DNA of 64,000 nucleotides from assembly GCA_002633005.1 (NCBI GenBank), contig NMRA01000316.1:243581-307580 (forward strand). Direction: 5' to 3'. Position numbers and translations under genes: made by a program. The stretch is from Phoronis australis. Lineage: Eukaryota; Phoronida; Phoronidae. Shown one piece after another: positions 11,105-23,436 of this stretch. Below the pieces are notes generated by a model. That model ran no database searches. It saw nothing but the letters and a program-made list of their open reading frames with translations, and had not been told where the DNA came from. The first letter of the stretch is position 1; every line of letters starts with the position of its first letter.

Positions 11105-13145
11105 CCCCCCCCCCCCCCTCCCCCGTCTACATGTATGTTGCCCAGATAGAAGAACAGTCAGTTGTGCGAGAATATCTCTATAACAACATGCTTCGCCGTG
11201 TTCAATTTTGTCATTTCCATGAGGCGGAGGCCCTAGCTTGGGTGGACCTAGTAAATCTGTCTGAGCTCTTCGCATTGGTTTACGCATTTATTGGCAAATG
11301 GGTGAATCTTTCTAAACTGAGAAGGCTACGCTGCATATTACCGAGTCGCAGCCTGAAGACCTTCGCGATCGTCGGCAAAAAGCAAGCAACCGTTGTTTTG
11401 TCAGCTATTGACCAGTTTAACACCAGTGGTAAATACCGTCATGTAATCGCATTGATTGATGACACGACAGCTTGCATCAGTTGAGATACACAAAACAGAC
11501 TTCCTAAATGATGACTTTGTCAATTTCGTGGTTGCAGTTTTTGGCCAGTCGCTGAGAAACTGATGTATACTGGTACCATAGCGACTGGGCGCTGGAGGCT
11601 GGAACGAGGCTGAGGCTGGCAGCACAGCAGTTTAGCTGTTCATTCGACACGAGACAATAACAGCGATATAGACACTTTCATGAAAACAGAGCATTTACAA
11701 CATTTAGATAAATGGATGACGTTTAAATAAACACTACGGATACAAAAACATAATACAGAGTAGATCTAATTTTTCCGCGCACGGTTGCAAACGGTGATAT
11801 CCAACAACTAGCCCAATGTGAAGTTATTTCTGTTATAACCCCTAAGGCACGTCCGTGGCGTGTTTTTAGATTTCTGATGGTTTCATTCAGAAGGAATATC
11901 CTGTGACGTCAGTAAAGTGTGCCCTTTGGATATAAGAAAACATATTATAAACGGCCAAGTCGATGTGTTTGCTTTTTGTCGGGCGCCCGAGCTCTCCCAA
12001 ACAGTAAACTGATGTTGGTATCTGATCAAGATTTTCAGTGTCTGATGATATCGCAGCACAGAGGTTGTGTGATTACTAAAAACGGCGTTCAACATGACGG
12101 CAAACGAAAATCATATATTTAAGTGCTTAGTGGTGTTCCGCAGTTTGAATTCCAATGCGGCATTCGTGCGGGTATTTTCTTTGACCGAATTTATTGACAT
12201 GTAACGTCGGAACCTTTTGCAAACAGAGATGTCATCACTAAGCATCAGAATTATTTTTAGTAACGACGTTTTTATAAAGTTGCTAGACCAGGATTTGTCG
12301 AATAAAACGGCGAAAATTCCAATTGAACTGAAATGTTCGAGTACACGAAATTCCTAAAGCCCCGTGCCCTTGCATTTACCAACAATAATCACGGAAATTT
12401 AGAGGTAAAGTTCCTGCAGAAATCTGATCGCCAACTATTGTTAGAGAATGCAAAGCCACACGACTTTCGGAACTGTGTGTACCCTAGATTAAAGTCCATG
12501 AATCGTTTCGACGTATGCACAAAAATTCGGTATAATTTGAATTTTAGCATTTGAAGTTAGTCGTCAAACTCCGATACAGCATCTGTTGTTTAGGTTGTTT
12601 TTCTAATAATGGCCAGTACCTACAATTTTTGTCGAATGGGTTGGTCTGTGTCATCGGGAACTGAACAACCGAGTCAAAGTTGTCGCTGCTCCACCCAAAA
12701 CATTCAAGCGAATCCAATAGAAATTACTGTACATGTACATGGTTTCTGGCGACAACGAAAACATCGTCATGTGTGTATTACTCAGCGGCGAATGGTATGA
12801 ATGGGCGACAAAAAGTCGCATCCTGTGCCCACTCAATCCATACGTTCTTCATTAGCCAATGTAGAATTTAACCGCAGGGAAAATATATCAAAAGTTCAAA
12901 CATACATGCGTTGTTGAATAACGTCGTATTCCAAAAAAACGTAAGCTGCCAGTTTCCGTCAATGTCGAATTTACAAATGGCAGGTGGCGCAAATTACATC
13001 CGGTCAATTGGAAATTGCAAGCTTCGCTAAAGCATACATGTAGTACAGTAGAAAATCTTAGTTGGCGGAGATTATTCTTCCGGATTATGAAATAAATAAA
13101 TGTCATTCGGTCCTTTGCTTTGCTGTACAACATAAAGCAGACCTA
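11105..13145. other. Intergenic, no feature seen
   Basis: No exon with splice support, no RNA gene. Several 60-75-codon frames are unremarkable. TACATGTA palindromes occur at about 11130, 12732 and 13035. Confidence 0.5.
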
Positions 13146-13468
13146 TGCCCGGGATTTGACGTGTTTACTCGAAATCGAATTTATTTTTACAGCTTCCTTT
13201 CTACTTCTGTATGGACACAAGATAAATGTATAGCAGCCTGTGCTCGAGTACTTTATGGTTTAACTGGAAAACTGCATTCCTGTTTTGCACTTAATGACTC
13301 CACCATTAAACTATAATTTCGAGTCTGAAATCGAAATGCAGAAGTTTTACTCGAAAGAAGCAAAGAATAATGAATAATTGCTATAAGTTAAAAAAAGGAG
13401 AACAGAAGATGCCAGATATTCTCTTTCTCGAATTCGAGATCCAGTAAAAAGATTAAATTCCGGGCCCT
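13146..13468. mobile_element. MITE, GGGCCCGG-ended family, copy 1
   Basis: The left end reads CCCGGGATTTGACGTGTTTA and the right end, inverted, reads AGGGCCCGGAATTTAATCTT then TTTTACT. Subterminal sequences share TTTACTCGA. The segment has no coding capacity. A related element with the same terminal pattern starts about 350 bp to the right, so this is a small inverted-repeat family. I could not fix a target duplication. Confidence 0.6.
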
Positions 13469-13819
13469 GATTGCGTAGAATTACAGAATAGCACAAATCT
13501 TCGGGCGAATGGAGCAAAGACCACGAGAGTCTTCAAAACTTACGGACGGATCTATCAAAAGCAAGTTACCCAACCTCAGTTTTCGAATGAAAACCTCAGT
13601 GTAGGTTTTAAAATCGACATGTCCACGGCTTATAAGAAGGTACCCTAAAATTGTTACGCTAGTTTCATATGCCATTTGGTTTTAGGCAAAATTAGTCTAT
13701 TTGTCAGGTTCATGTGATCAACAACGCTTGCTACTGCTGTGAAGTGGAATTATCAAAACAGTTTTAAAGTGTGGCTCAGCAGTTTGAGCTCCGGCCCCCC
13801 TCCCCCCTGTTGGGAGACC

Positions 13820-14190
13820 TGGGCCCCGAATCTTATCTTTGTACTCGAAACGAACTTAAATTTATTTTTGTCAATTTCTCTACTACTTTTGCGCGAACTC
13901 AAGATAAGTGATTATTAGACATTACATAACAGTTTAGGCATACGAGTTTCTAGTCTAAGTTTGCACTTGATGACCTAATGTTCGTGCAACAAATTCGAGT
14001 AAAACCCTTTTAGCCTCAATGTTGGGCTTATCAACTGAAAACTAGGACCAAAAATTATCCACGTAAGTCATGATGTTCTCGAGCCTAGAATAATAGACAA
14101 TTATCTTGAATTCGCACAAAAGTAGAGTAGAAAATACCAAACATAATTTCGAGTTCCATTTGGAGTAAAAAGATTAGAACCCGGGCCCTA
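13820..14190. mobile_element. MITE, GGGCCCGG-ended family, copy 2
   Basis: The left end TGGGCCCCGAATCTTATCTT then TGTACTC, and the inverted right end AGGGCCCGGGTTCTAATCTT then TTTACTC, are clear imperfect inverted repeats of about 40 bp. It shares the terminal motif and the internal phrase ACTCAAGATAA / CACAAGATAA with copy 1. Non-coding. Confidence 0.65.
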
Positions 14191-16734
14191 AGTTCGAATC
14201 CTGGCTTCACTGGAAGACAATCGAACATTGCACAAGAGTGTCTCCTACTCCTCCGAGTTCGGTCTTACTACTGAGTAGAATGAATGTACCTGTATACAAG
14301 GGAAGGAATATGCCAATTATTTAAATGTCAGCGATAATATACACCGGCTAATGCTCTATGTTTACTCTGAAACTTTACAACAAATACTTTTAAAAAGAAC
14401 TTTCAAAAAATTAGTTTTCAGTTCAATCGGTGCGGTCGTGAAATGCTCGTTAGAACAGGGGTGCCTTCCGCAGATCAGCCAGAAAAGCGAGATCACAAGA
14501 AACCGCGCAAAATCCCGCGAGTGAGAAGCGAATGCTCGCGAGTTTGCTCGAGACCTTACTGGCGTTACCCATCAAAATGATTGGTTGGTGTGGTAGTAAC
14601 GTTTATTATGCGATAGAATCTACTGTTTCCATTCCGTGAGCGAAGGTTTCTCGCTCCAAGAGCAAGGCTAATGTCTCGAGACTATGGAACGCACCCCGAA
14701 TCAAGAGGCTCATGAGCATTGAACAATTTAGCGCAGCGCACACGTCACTGGACTTGCTGTCTGTCTTCCACTCTGTTAAAAACTGTATAAACAGAATTAA
14801 CAATTATGAGCCATTCCACAACGAAAGCGCTACCCATGACCACAAAATCATTTGCGCCTCATACAGGTATGTTAGACATTTCACTTCTACCGAAAAGGAA
14901 GCCAGGCTCAGAAAAGTGTGACAATATAACGCAAAATCTAGATTTCAGACAAAAACCACCACTTCTGTGGCAATGCTCGACACGAGCCAACACTATCTAC
15001 TAACAGATAATTTACAACAGATTCCACTAATATGGCCCAAACGTCTTGGCAACCAATCAATTTTTTGGCAATTTTGAATTGCTTGTGTATCAGCGAAATC
15101 GCAGCAGATTCCCATCTCTCTGCACCGGAATGCAACAGCTATAGAAAGCCGCCATGTTAGGAAACGTGAATCTTTTCATCACAACAAGCTAACATTCACA
15201 TGCAAATTCAGCAAACCTACTAGCAATGCATACCTCAAAACTGACACCAAACCTGGCTTACACTGTACCAAATGAATTTGAATTCTTGGACTAGGCCATA
15301 ATATACATGTACCTGTGCAGTGCCGTCGTTACCAACTTTGACGTCACAACCGGGAATAAATACATTACACGGACTGCCATCTCATCAACTGTAACTCTAG
15401 AAATGTCAGTCGTTGTGGGAAACTCAGTTAATCAACTGAGAGAAAAAAACAAACTATTCGATTTTAAAGAAATTCTCGTTAGCACTTTACCAATTACGTG
15501 CGAATGATTTCAGTCGGTGATAACCATTGGATACGATACAGTTTACAGAATTCGTGGCCTTCAATAGCTTTGCTAGTTTCACTGTTTGAAAAGTAACTGG
15601 TGTAAATGTCGGCAACAGTTATGCGTAGTTTCCGAATAGTTAGTTCCTATAGAGCTCATCCAGATTAAGTTTCCAATCATCATTCTAGAAGTCATCGCCT
15701 GGTGACAGGCCCAAAACCAAATAAGACTGAGGTCCACAACCCTGTAAGTTTTCGGCAATTAAAAGTTTAATACAAGCAATTTCGATAACTTGGACACATC
15801 TGTAGCTAATAGATCTACACTTATAAAAACGCATAAAACTAAATTAACTAAAACAGGGAGAGTAAACTGGGTGATGATCAAAAACCTCGTGGCCCAATAT
15901 ATATGACAGAAATGTTTCTTTCTGGGACTCTCGGCGATATGGGACACTCCACTACACAATTATTCTGTATCATTTCCAACTAGTTTTAACAAAGTGCAAG
16001 AAATAACAAGATTTACAACTGATTAGTTTTTGATTGCAGTCAAGTTGTCAACAGCCATCTACAACGTCTACGCACGTTGGCGAGATCAATGTCAGGGCCG
16101 TAATCATTATCCCGTTTTTATCCTTCGTTTTGTAATTTCTTTCTACATATCTTTCGCGACACAAGAATGTTCTAAGCAAAAAATATGGAGTTCCAAGTCA
16201 GTCAGTCGTTTAACGCATACACGCTTTACATGATAACGCGTGCATACTTTACTCATTAACGCGCTTATCTATTTCGTATAGAGTTAATGAGCTGCGAAGA
16301 TGAATGCCCGAGTCACGATTTAACTTAAAACGCGACAATGGCTGGTACATGTACAAGCAGGTCAGAGAAGTCCAAGGACAGGCTAATTCTTAGACTTGTA
16401 CAACATTCATACTTAAATACGTCATCGTGGCCTTGTCATGTATGGGAAATATTATTCAAATACTGACAGAAACAATGGATTCCGTTACCGCTGCTTTGTT
16501 CCTAGCATAGGATAGCGTTGAAGTTGACAAAAATAATGCAACGAGAATTGAATCCAGAGAAGAACCATGAGACTGACCTGCTAGTGATATGGTGAGAGGA
16601 CAGTTACAGAGACAGCTTTCAACCTGTTTGGAATTTTTGAACTGGTCATCAAAACTGATGCCTTAATAAATTACCAGGAATGTACACAGATTAGTTCATT
16701 ATAATTGATTTGGCTGACTTCAAATTTAAAGACT
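14191..16734. other. Intergenic, no feature seen
   Basis: A B-box-like AGTTCGAATCC at 14191 has no A box at a useful distance. The remaining open frames are short and lack splice or domain support. Confidence 0.5.
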
Positions 16735-17256
16735 GATCTGGTCCATACTGGCATGTATAAAGATCTGGGCAATACTGGCATGTATAAAGACCTGGGCCAT
16801 ACTGGGATGTATAAAGATCTGGGCCATACTGGCATGTATAAAGATCTGGGCCATACTGGCATGTATAAAGACCTGGGCCATACTGGCATGTATAAAGATC
16901 TGGGACATACTGGCATGTATAAAGATCTGGGCCATTCTGGCATGTATAAAGATGTGGGCTATACTGGCATGTTTAAAGATCTGGGCCATACTGGCATGTA
17001 CACAGATCTGGGCCATACTGTCATGTACAAAGATCTGGACCATACTGGGATGTATAAAAATCTGGACCATACTGGCATATATAAAGATCTAGGCCATACT
17101 GGCATGTATAAAGATCTGGGCCACACTAGCATGTAAAAAGATCTGGGCAATACTGGCATGTATAAAGATCTGGGCCATACTGGCATGTACAAAGATCTGG
17201 GCCATACTGGCATGTATAAAGTTCTGGTCCATACTGGTATGTATAAACATCTAGGA
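16735..17256 (+). repeat. 27-bp minisatellite, about 19 copies
   Basis: The unit ACTGGCATGTATAAAGATCT plus GGGCCAT repeats about 19 times with scattered substitutions. It reads as a nine-residue unit (HTGMYKDLG) on the plus strand and stays open in other frames, because 27 is a multiple of three. The plus frame is broken near 17136 by a TAA but resumes, which argues against strong protein-level selection. No flanking exon is recognisable. Confidence 0.92.
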
Positions 17257-20200
17257 ATAACAGCTCGTAAAACCGACATATCAAAATCTCAGTCTGAAAA
17301 AATGAAAATGCAGGACCGACGAAGCTTTGCAAACTACCATAACTCGGAAGGACAGACAAGGGACAACCTACGCACATCTACAAAGCGCGCGTTTTTCCAA
17401 CACATGAAGACCTAGATTCATACGGAAGTCGTAAGTTTGTCAGTTACGTACGTGTTGTACACCTTAGCGCGTAAATCGACCAAATCAACGAGAGTTAACT
17501 AACATACTCACTGGAACTGACTATAAATTTTGTGAACATCCCTGTTGGTTGGATAATTACCACGGCATAGTTTTTTATGATTGGTCCAAAAAGGAAATGC
17601 CGAACAGGTTGAAAGCAGTCTCGAAACTGTCCGTTCAGCACGTTATTAACAGGTGAGTCCCACTCAGCCACAGGGTTATTCTATTTATGTGTCAACGTCC
17701 TCACAGCATTTCAGTAAGACTGCAACAGTAACAGATTTCCCAGTTTTTGGTTAGTTTTTAAATAATATTCACGCATAAAGGAAAGGGTCGCCAAGTCTAA
17801 ATAAGCAGCAAGATCTTGACTTCGTGATCTACCAGCCTCGGCCGAGATACATCGTGAGGCGAATATCCATCTCCGCACCACAATAACCCGCCACGAAATA
17901 GATTAGCGCGTTAACACGTAAAACCTGGACGCATTAGCAAGTGAACGTCTTGGAATTCCTTAAAAACCAAATAGCACTAAACTGCTAATGGCTACAGCGC
18001 ACACTTTTGTTTCGGCAATAGTTAGCTCTCATAATTCATCGAAAGATGCATGTATAAGGAGAAATATTAGCAATCGATTAATTCGCTTTATCGAGTCTAT
18101 CGTCTCTTCTGTCTTGTGCACATGTACTCACATGGAACCTACTTTGATTTCATCAAATTATTGTCATTACACAACCAGGCACGACATTCGTTTGGCTACG
18201 AATTCGCTCGGGAGGCAGTGACTGGGAAATTAATGCAAGGTAATTTTACCGTAATGAAATAATCAACTCTGCGAATGAACTTTTGTGGTTACTCAAATCA
18301 AAATCTGGAATGGGGAAAACTGCACAAGCGTCGAATGTCCAACAAAACGACAACCGTTCTATCATAGGAAAAGTATACGGTAAGTGTCGCTCAGATATAT
18401 GCAGATGACTGTTTCCAAACCAGTTTTCTACGACGGGTGCTTTCGTGAATCATTCCGAACAAAATAGTTCACTTTGGAAACAAAACTAAAGAGGTTCACT
18501 TTTCCAACTATATCTAAGAGGGTTCTTGATGGTTTCTCTTATGGTTGGAAACCGCTGCTCAAGAATTCCAGTGACGAGCTTACGTTTATGGAATTAATCA
18601 GTACACAAACGTGGCGCTTCCGGAAAAACAACTACAAGGGGTTCCTTTTTGACTGCTCTCAAATGGCAGTGCGTTCTGATTTTCCAGTTACAACCCCGGC
18701 AAAACTACATGTATACAGTGTAATTGCCCGGACGTTGAGTCGGTAATAATAGCAAATCTGCTGGATAGTTGGCAATATACAGCTGTTTCAACAAACCATA
18801 AACAATTATTGACATCGTTTATTAGATCCACTCATTTTATCACTTCCACCAGAACCTTATCACAAACTATGCTAGAAATAACTTCGTCTTATATACATTT
18901 CCGATTGATAACTGCAATACTACATTGTACATGTACCTGTATGATGAAGCGTGATTCTTGGATGAAATTTACTTTTAGGAACAACATCCAATGAGTGTAG
19001 CAAGAAAGGTTCGCTACAGCAAATAATCTACTGTTTTCGGCCCCGTGAAGACTTGAGGCTACTAGATAAGAAAATTTAGGAAACGGGTCCACCAAGTCAA
19101 ACTCACCGACTACCAAAATGTTAGAATCGTCCCATATATCTACATCAAAAGTACTCCACAGTTTAAGTAGTTAGTACATGTTTGATTCAACTGCGTGTCA
19201 CTGGCGTTTGCCATGTCCGTCAATGGACAGTAGGCCTACTGTCTGCTTGTTAAAGCCAATGTGTTGTTTGTTCAGCAGTGCCCGCGGGTATTGGAGAACT
19301 TTTACGTTCTGTGTAATTCAGCGCGCTCGTAATTAAATGATCCGTTTGGGGAACCAGCCATCAATTTGTACAAGAGAGAGACTTGGCCACATTATTAATT
19401 ACAGAAGCTTAATTAGAGAAAACATCAACCGCGCATGGTGCGAATTCCGTAAAAAGAAAAGTCTCTTTGGTAAAATTTTGTGTTTTACACTTTTTGGAAC
19501 ACGGGCCTGGAAAGTGACACCGTGAGAACTCCATAGGATATAAGCGTTATTTCAGGCATCATTTTGTATGTGTTACCAAGCAATTCGGATTTGCAGAGAA
19601 TAGCAGCATGGGTCATCGTTTTAAAATGTGGTCGGTTAGACCAAATTTACCGAGGTAGGACTGTTCTTGTGGAATCAATCGAGAGTGCACACCTTGCATG
19701 TTTAGCCATGAGTACGATTCAGCCATGCATTTGTTATATACATAATAATCCCAGAATTTCCATAACAATTATTCCGACCAGAGAAACACAGGTAAGCAAG
19801 GTCCGTCACGGTATCAGTACCCATTATCAACACTACAAAATGTATTAACGGGGATGCACGTTCAGGGCTCATAGCGAAATTTTGCTTCCGGCACGCTCCC
19901 AATGCACTATCCCTTTTCAAAGTTTGTGACGGAAAATTTCGAAATACAGATTGAGTAAAGCTGTAATATTTAACATGAAAATGGTGCAAGAGAGTATTTT
20001 GGTATGTGCGTGTTTTTCTGTTTCTGATTATAAGAGACTCCCGCTGAGAATTCATATTTTCAACTCCCAAATTATGTCAGAATGAAAGTCTACACGCAAC
20101 CGTATGCTCCTGTACTTTTTAGCCACGTAGGCACGGCGTGACAGGAATCCCCAAAAATAAAGTTCGCCAAAATTAACCGTTGTATCCTTTACCAGTACGT

Positions 20201-21708
20201 GTGGCCACGTGTATGTTTCGAAAGAGTTTCCTAACCACATTCGAGTGGCTAGTTCAACAAGACCTACATTTAGAATAACGCCCACCGCTTCGATACATGT
20301 ACTTTGGACAAAAATTGTGCTTATGTTTTCTCATGACCAACAAACGTTATTGCCGAAATCGGTAGTACTAGCACTCTATCGACTAAGTTGTTGAACTATA
20401 CAGCTGAGTTAAACTAATCCATACGCAGCATGTCAAGGCGAGTGTGTGTACTTACCGACAGAAATCCAAGCTAATTGATCAGCTTAACTGTCGAATATAC
20501 TCCTAAAGCTTTCCAGCAACACTGAACTGAGGAACTGCAGGATGCTGTGAGACGCCTGCACGAACAAACTGTCAGCTACAAATCCTATCTCCTATTGCGA
20601 TATTCTGCTTTTCTGGAACGCGGGAATTCGACTGTTCCAGACAAATCCACATACATGTACATGTATATCGACAATACTCCCACCACCAACTGAGACGGTT
20701 GATTTACAGCCGAAGAGGACACAGCGCGCTATCGTAAAACCAACGGAAGACTTCTTACAAAGCTGATAAATTCGTAACCACAATTGAAAATTCAAACACT
20801 GAAAACATGCCGTCAGATTTCCAGAAGCTTATCACAGACTCTAAGTACAGTGACTATCGGTTTAGCCTTTGGCTAGTCGATCTATCGCAGCTGGTTTTGG
20901 TTCGAACCATTCTGGGGCGCGGGTATGTCAGTGAAAGAGAGATGATGTGCCACAGAGTTATTTGCTGATAATTTATCATCATAACAAGACTTTTAGGTCA
21001 AACGGGCGTTGGTTGCCTGTTAACGAAATTGGTTGCAGAACACTTAAAATTTTATCGTTTTCACCGAAAAAATACATGTCGAATTGACGTTATCCTAATA
21101 CACCCTCAAAACAGCCCAAGAAAAAATCCAGTAAAGATTCGTTAACGTCGACATTTCGGAAATGGCGGATCAACCGCAGGTTTAGCGTTTCTACTCCACA
21201 TGATGAAATCAGCAGTTGTGTCCAAAGAGTGGAAGTATTCCGTCTTGGTGCAAAATTCTACATAAACTTGTATTGTTTGAGTAAGAGGACATAATACAAC
21301 ATTAAGTTCGGCATCGATGTTCAGAGTTCATGTCAAAATTCGTGTGATCAACCACATATGTACCGAGGCTGGGCAGTTCGGGGTCATATATGATGACATA
21401 TAGCGTTGACTGAATATTAAAGCGCATGAGAATTACTTTCACGGTCTCCCCATTACTTTACCCTCTCGAAAGCCGCTTATTCCACCCGCTTTGGTGGCTC
21501 CCAATTCCACACCCCCCCCCCCTTCCGCCCCTCCCTAATTCATATACGTCTTTCCCGTATAGTTCAATTGGATGCTTTGCTGCCTGAATTTTTCCTCATT
21601 TTTTCCGCATTTTTCTTATTTTTCGAGTAATGGCTCCCTGTCTCCAAGCACCTAATGCAACAACCCATGGTCGGTGCCCGAGAAACCACGGGTTGAACTC
21701 GACACATC
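17257..21708. other. Intergenic, essentially featureless
   Basis: About 4.4 kb with no exon I can support on either strand. It holds one tRNA-like repeat (20863-20908) and several TACATGTA palindromes (18709, 18926, 20295, two near 20652). Otherwise I see nothing in it. Confidence 0.5.
20855..20915 (+). repeat. tRNA-like repeat (A and B boxes)
   Basis: TAGCCTTTGGC (20863-20873) resembles an A box and GGTTCGAACC (20899-20908) is a perfect B-box core at about 36-nt spacing. Flanking stems are not convincing. Probably a decayed tRNA-derived SINE. Confidence 0.4.
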
Positions 21709-21822
21709 ATGGGCGGCGCAACATAGCGGTCAGGGGGGAGCTATAGCACCCACTATTTTTAGTGTTTCGCCACAGGGCTATGGCCCCCACCTTTTTCAGT
21801 AGTGCGCCACCCATCAGCAGTT
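21709..21822 (+). repeat. GGGCGGCG-type repeat, degenerate copy
   Basis: TGGGCGGCGCAACATAGCGG, then GGGGGGAGCTATAG, then CACTATTTTTAGTG match the pattern of the better copies at 55972-56115. It is a short GC-rich interspersed repeat with no coding function. The 65-codon frame over it is spurious. Confidence 0.65.
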
Positions 21823-22206
21823 TGATAGCGTTGCAAAGTTGGGATCAACTCCCGTCATCCGATCGTGGACACAGACTTACTCTACATGTACCTGCACTAA
21901 ACTCGTCTCTGCCGGCACCGTCCGCATATCCCACACTACGGAGATCGCTTGACCCTTAACTTCTGTTATAAATAAAGCCACATAAAAATCATGATTATTC
22001 ACCAATCTCGCCAGTGATAGTCAAAGCACGCTTGACCCCATTAACAAACAGAAGGTATCGCTACGCTGTTCAACACGAATATAGATTTGCCATTTCGTAA
22101 CGCGAGAAGATCGCGTAAACCGGCGCAAGATTTCGGGAAGTATCGCCAAGTATTACAAGCGATGCATTTGGTCCTAACCGGCCAACAGAGGGGCTACGTG
22201 ATGCCT

Positions 22207-23034
22207 ATCTTCGAGATTGTTCTGAAACCCCCTCGACCCCCACAACCCACAACCCCGTCGACCCAGTCTACACAAGCTCGACTCGATCTGAACATAGAAC
22301 AAAAGCGGACTTGTACAGCCTGTACAATGAGTTGGGCCGTGAGCTCGGCTGGCTTTCCCCTGCTTTTTGCAATTAAGGCAGTAGATTTGGCAAGTTTAAA
22401 AGCCAAAAACAGAAAAAAGCAACGCGACCATAAAATCAAACCAAAGACCTACCAATCTTACAAATGTCGTTCCCAGCAGAGTGCAATCGTCTCGTCTGCT
22501 CTTCAGTGAATTGCAGAGTTCGAGGAACCGACTAAACTGTACTTTCACCAGTATATACAGTTTGAAAAAAACTAACAGTTAGCTACAAACTATTTCAACA
22601 TTATAAGGCGCATATTGTAAACGAGTATGAAATATAAAGCAAATAATAAAAATATGAAATTATGTACATTCACGTTAACGCACTCTCTCCCTATGTTTAT
22701 TAGAACTGTCGATAGCCGCTCGCCGTGGAACTATTTCCATGGCAACGATAGCGTGCTCACAATGCGCTATTCAAGACCACCGGCGTTCTCACGCCACTTT
22801 CTGTTTCCAATCACCGGACTTCAGCCAGAGCAGACTCGCACGAAGGTAGTGTCTTATGGGAAAGTCACTCAGTGACGTAATAAAATTATGCATCTGTAAA
22901 AAGCGCACAGATAAATCTATTGCCAAAGGTAGTGGGGTCGTGTGTCATGGGTCGTGGGTAGAAGGGGTCGTGCGTCGAGGGGGTCGTGGGTCGAGGGATG
23001 TGGGGGTCGAGGAGGTTTCAGTACAATCCTTTCC
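22207..23034. repeat. Inverted pair of G-rich segments bounding about 830 bp
   Basis: The left arm GATTGTTCTGAAACCCCCTC, followed by GACCCCCACAACCCAC, is the inverse of the right arm, which is rich in GGGTCG and ends GGTCGAGGAGGTTTCAGTAC then AATCC. The arms are unequal in length because the right one has expanded GTCGTGGGTCGAGGG repeats. The 140-codon frame at 22087-22509 crosses the left arm and has no recognisable domain. This may be a decayed TIR element. Confidence 0.5.
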
Positions 23035-23167
23035 TTCGTGAGGTTCTTGAGTCTGCAGAACTCGAATTTACGAGCGCGAGAGCGGGAAGACCCGGAAGGC
23101 GGTTATATTATTGATAATGGATTTGCCGAGAAAACTATGAGACTTTCCTTGTCTGCGTTACCTGTGC

Positions 23168-23436
23168 CAGTGGCGGATCTAGGATATCATAAAGGGGGGA
23201 ATAAAATTTTGTCTGGGAAAATTGAGCAAAGAACGATTAGATGCGCGCACGCAGCCTGAAAGACAGGCAGGCTCTCGCGTCTAAACCTTCTACACCGAGG
23301 ACTAAAAAAAAAAAACGAAAACGGTTGCGCAAGCAGTAGGGGCNTACTTGTTGAACTCATAGTTTCCTTACACTCTTGCTGTTTTATTTTTTCCGCAGCC
23401 CAGGGGGCGGGCCCCCTACCCCTAAACCCGCCTATG
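23168..23436 (-). mobile_element. TIR DNA transposon (CATAGGCGG family, copy B), 269-bp internally deleted, inverted
   Basis: The ends CAGTGGCGGATCTAGG (left) and CATAGGCGGGTTTAGG (inverted right) are those of the 1007-bp element at 6880, in opposite orientation. GGCTGCGG and AATAAAACAGCAAGAGTGTA from the subterminal region are also shared. The flanking pentamers TGTGC and TGTGT agree at four of five. The middle is deleted and contains one N (23344). Confidence 0.85.

Noticed and set aside
22087-22509. 140-codon plus-strand frame
   Set aside because: It crosses the G-rich inverted repeat arm, has no recognisable domain and no splice or conservation support.
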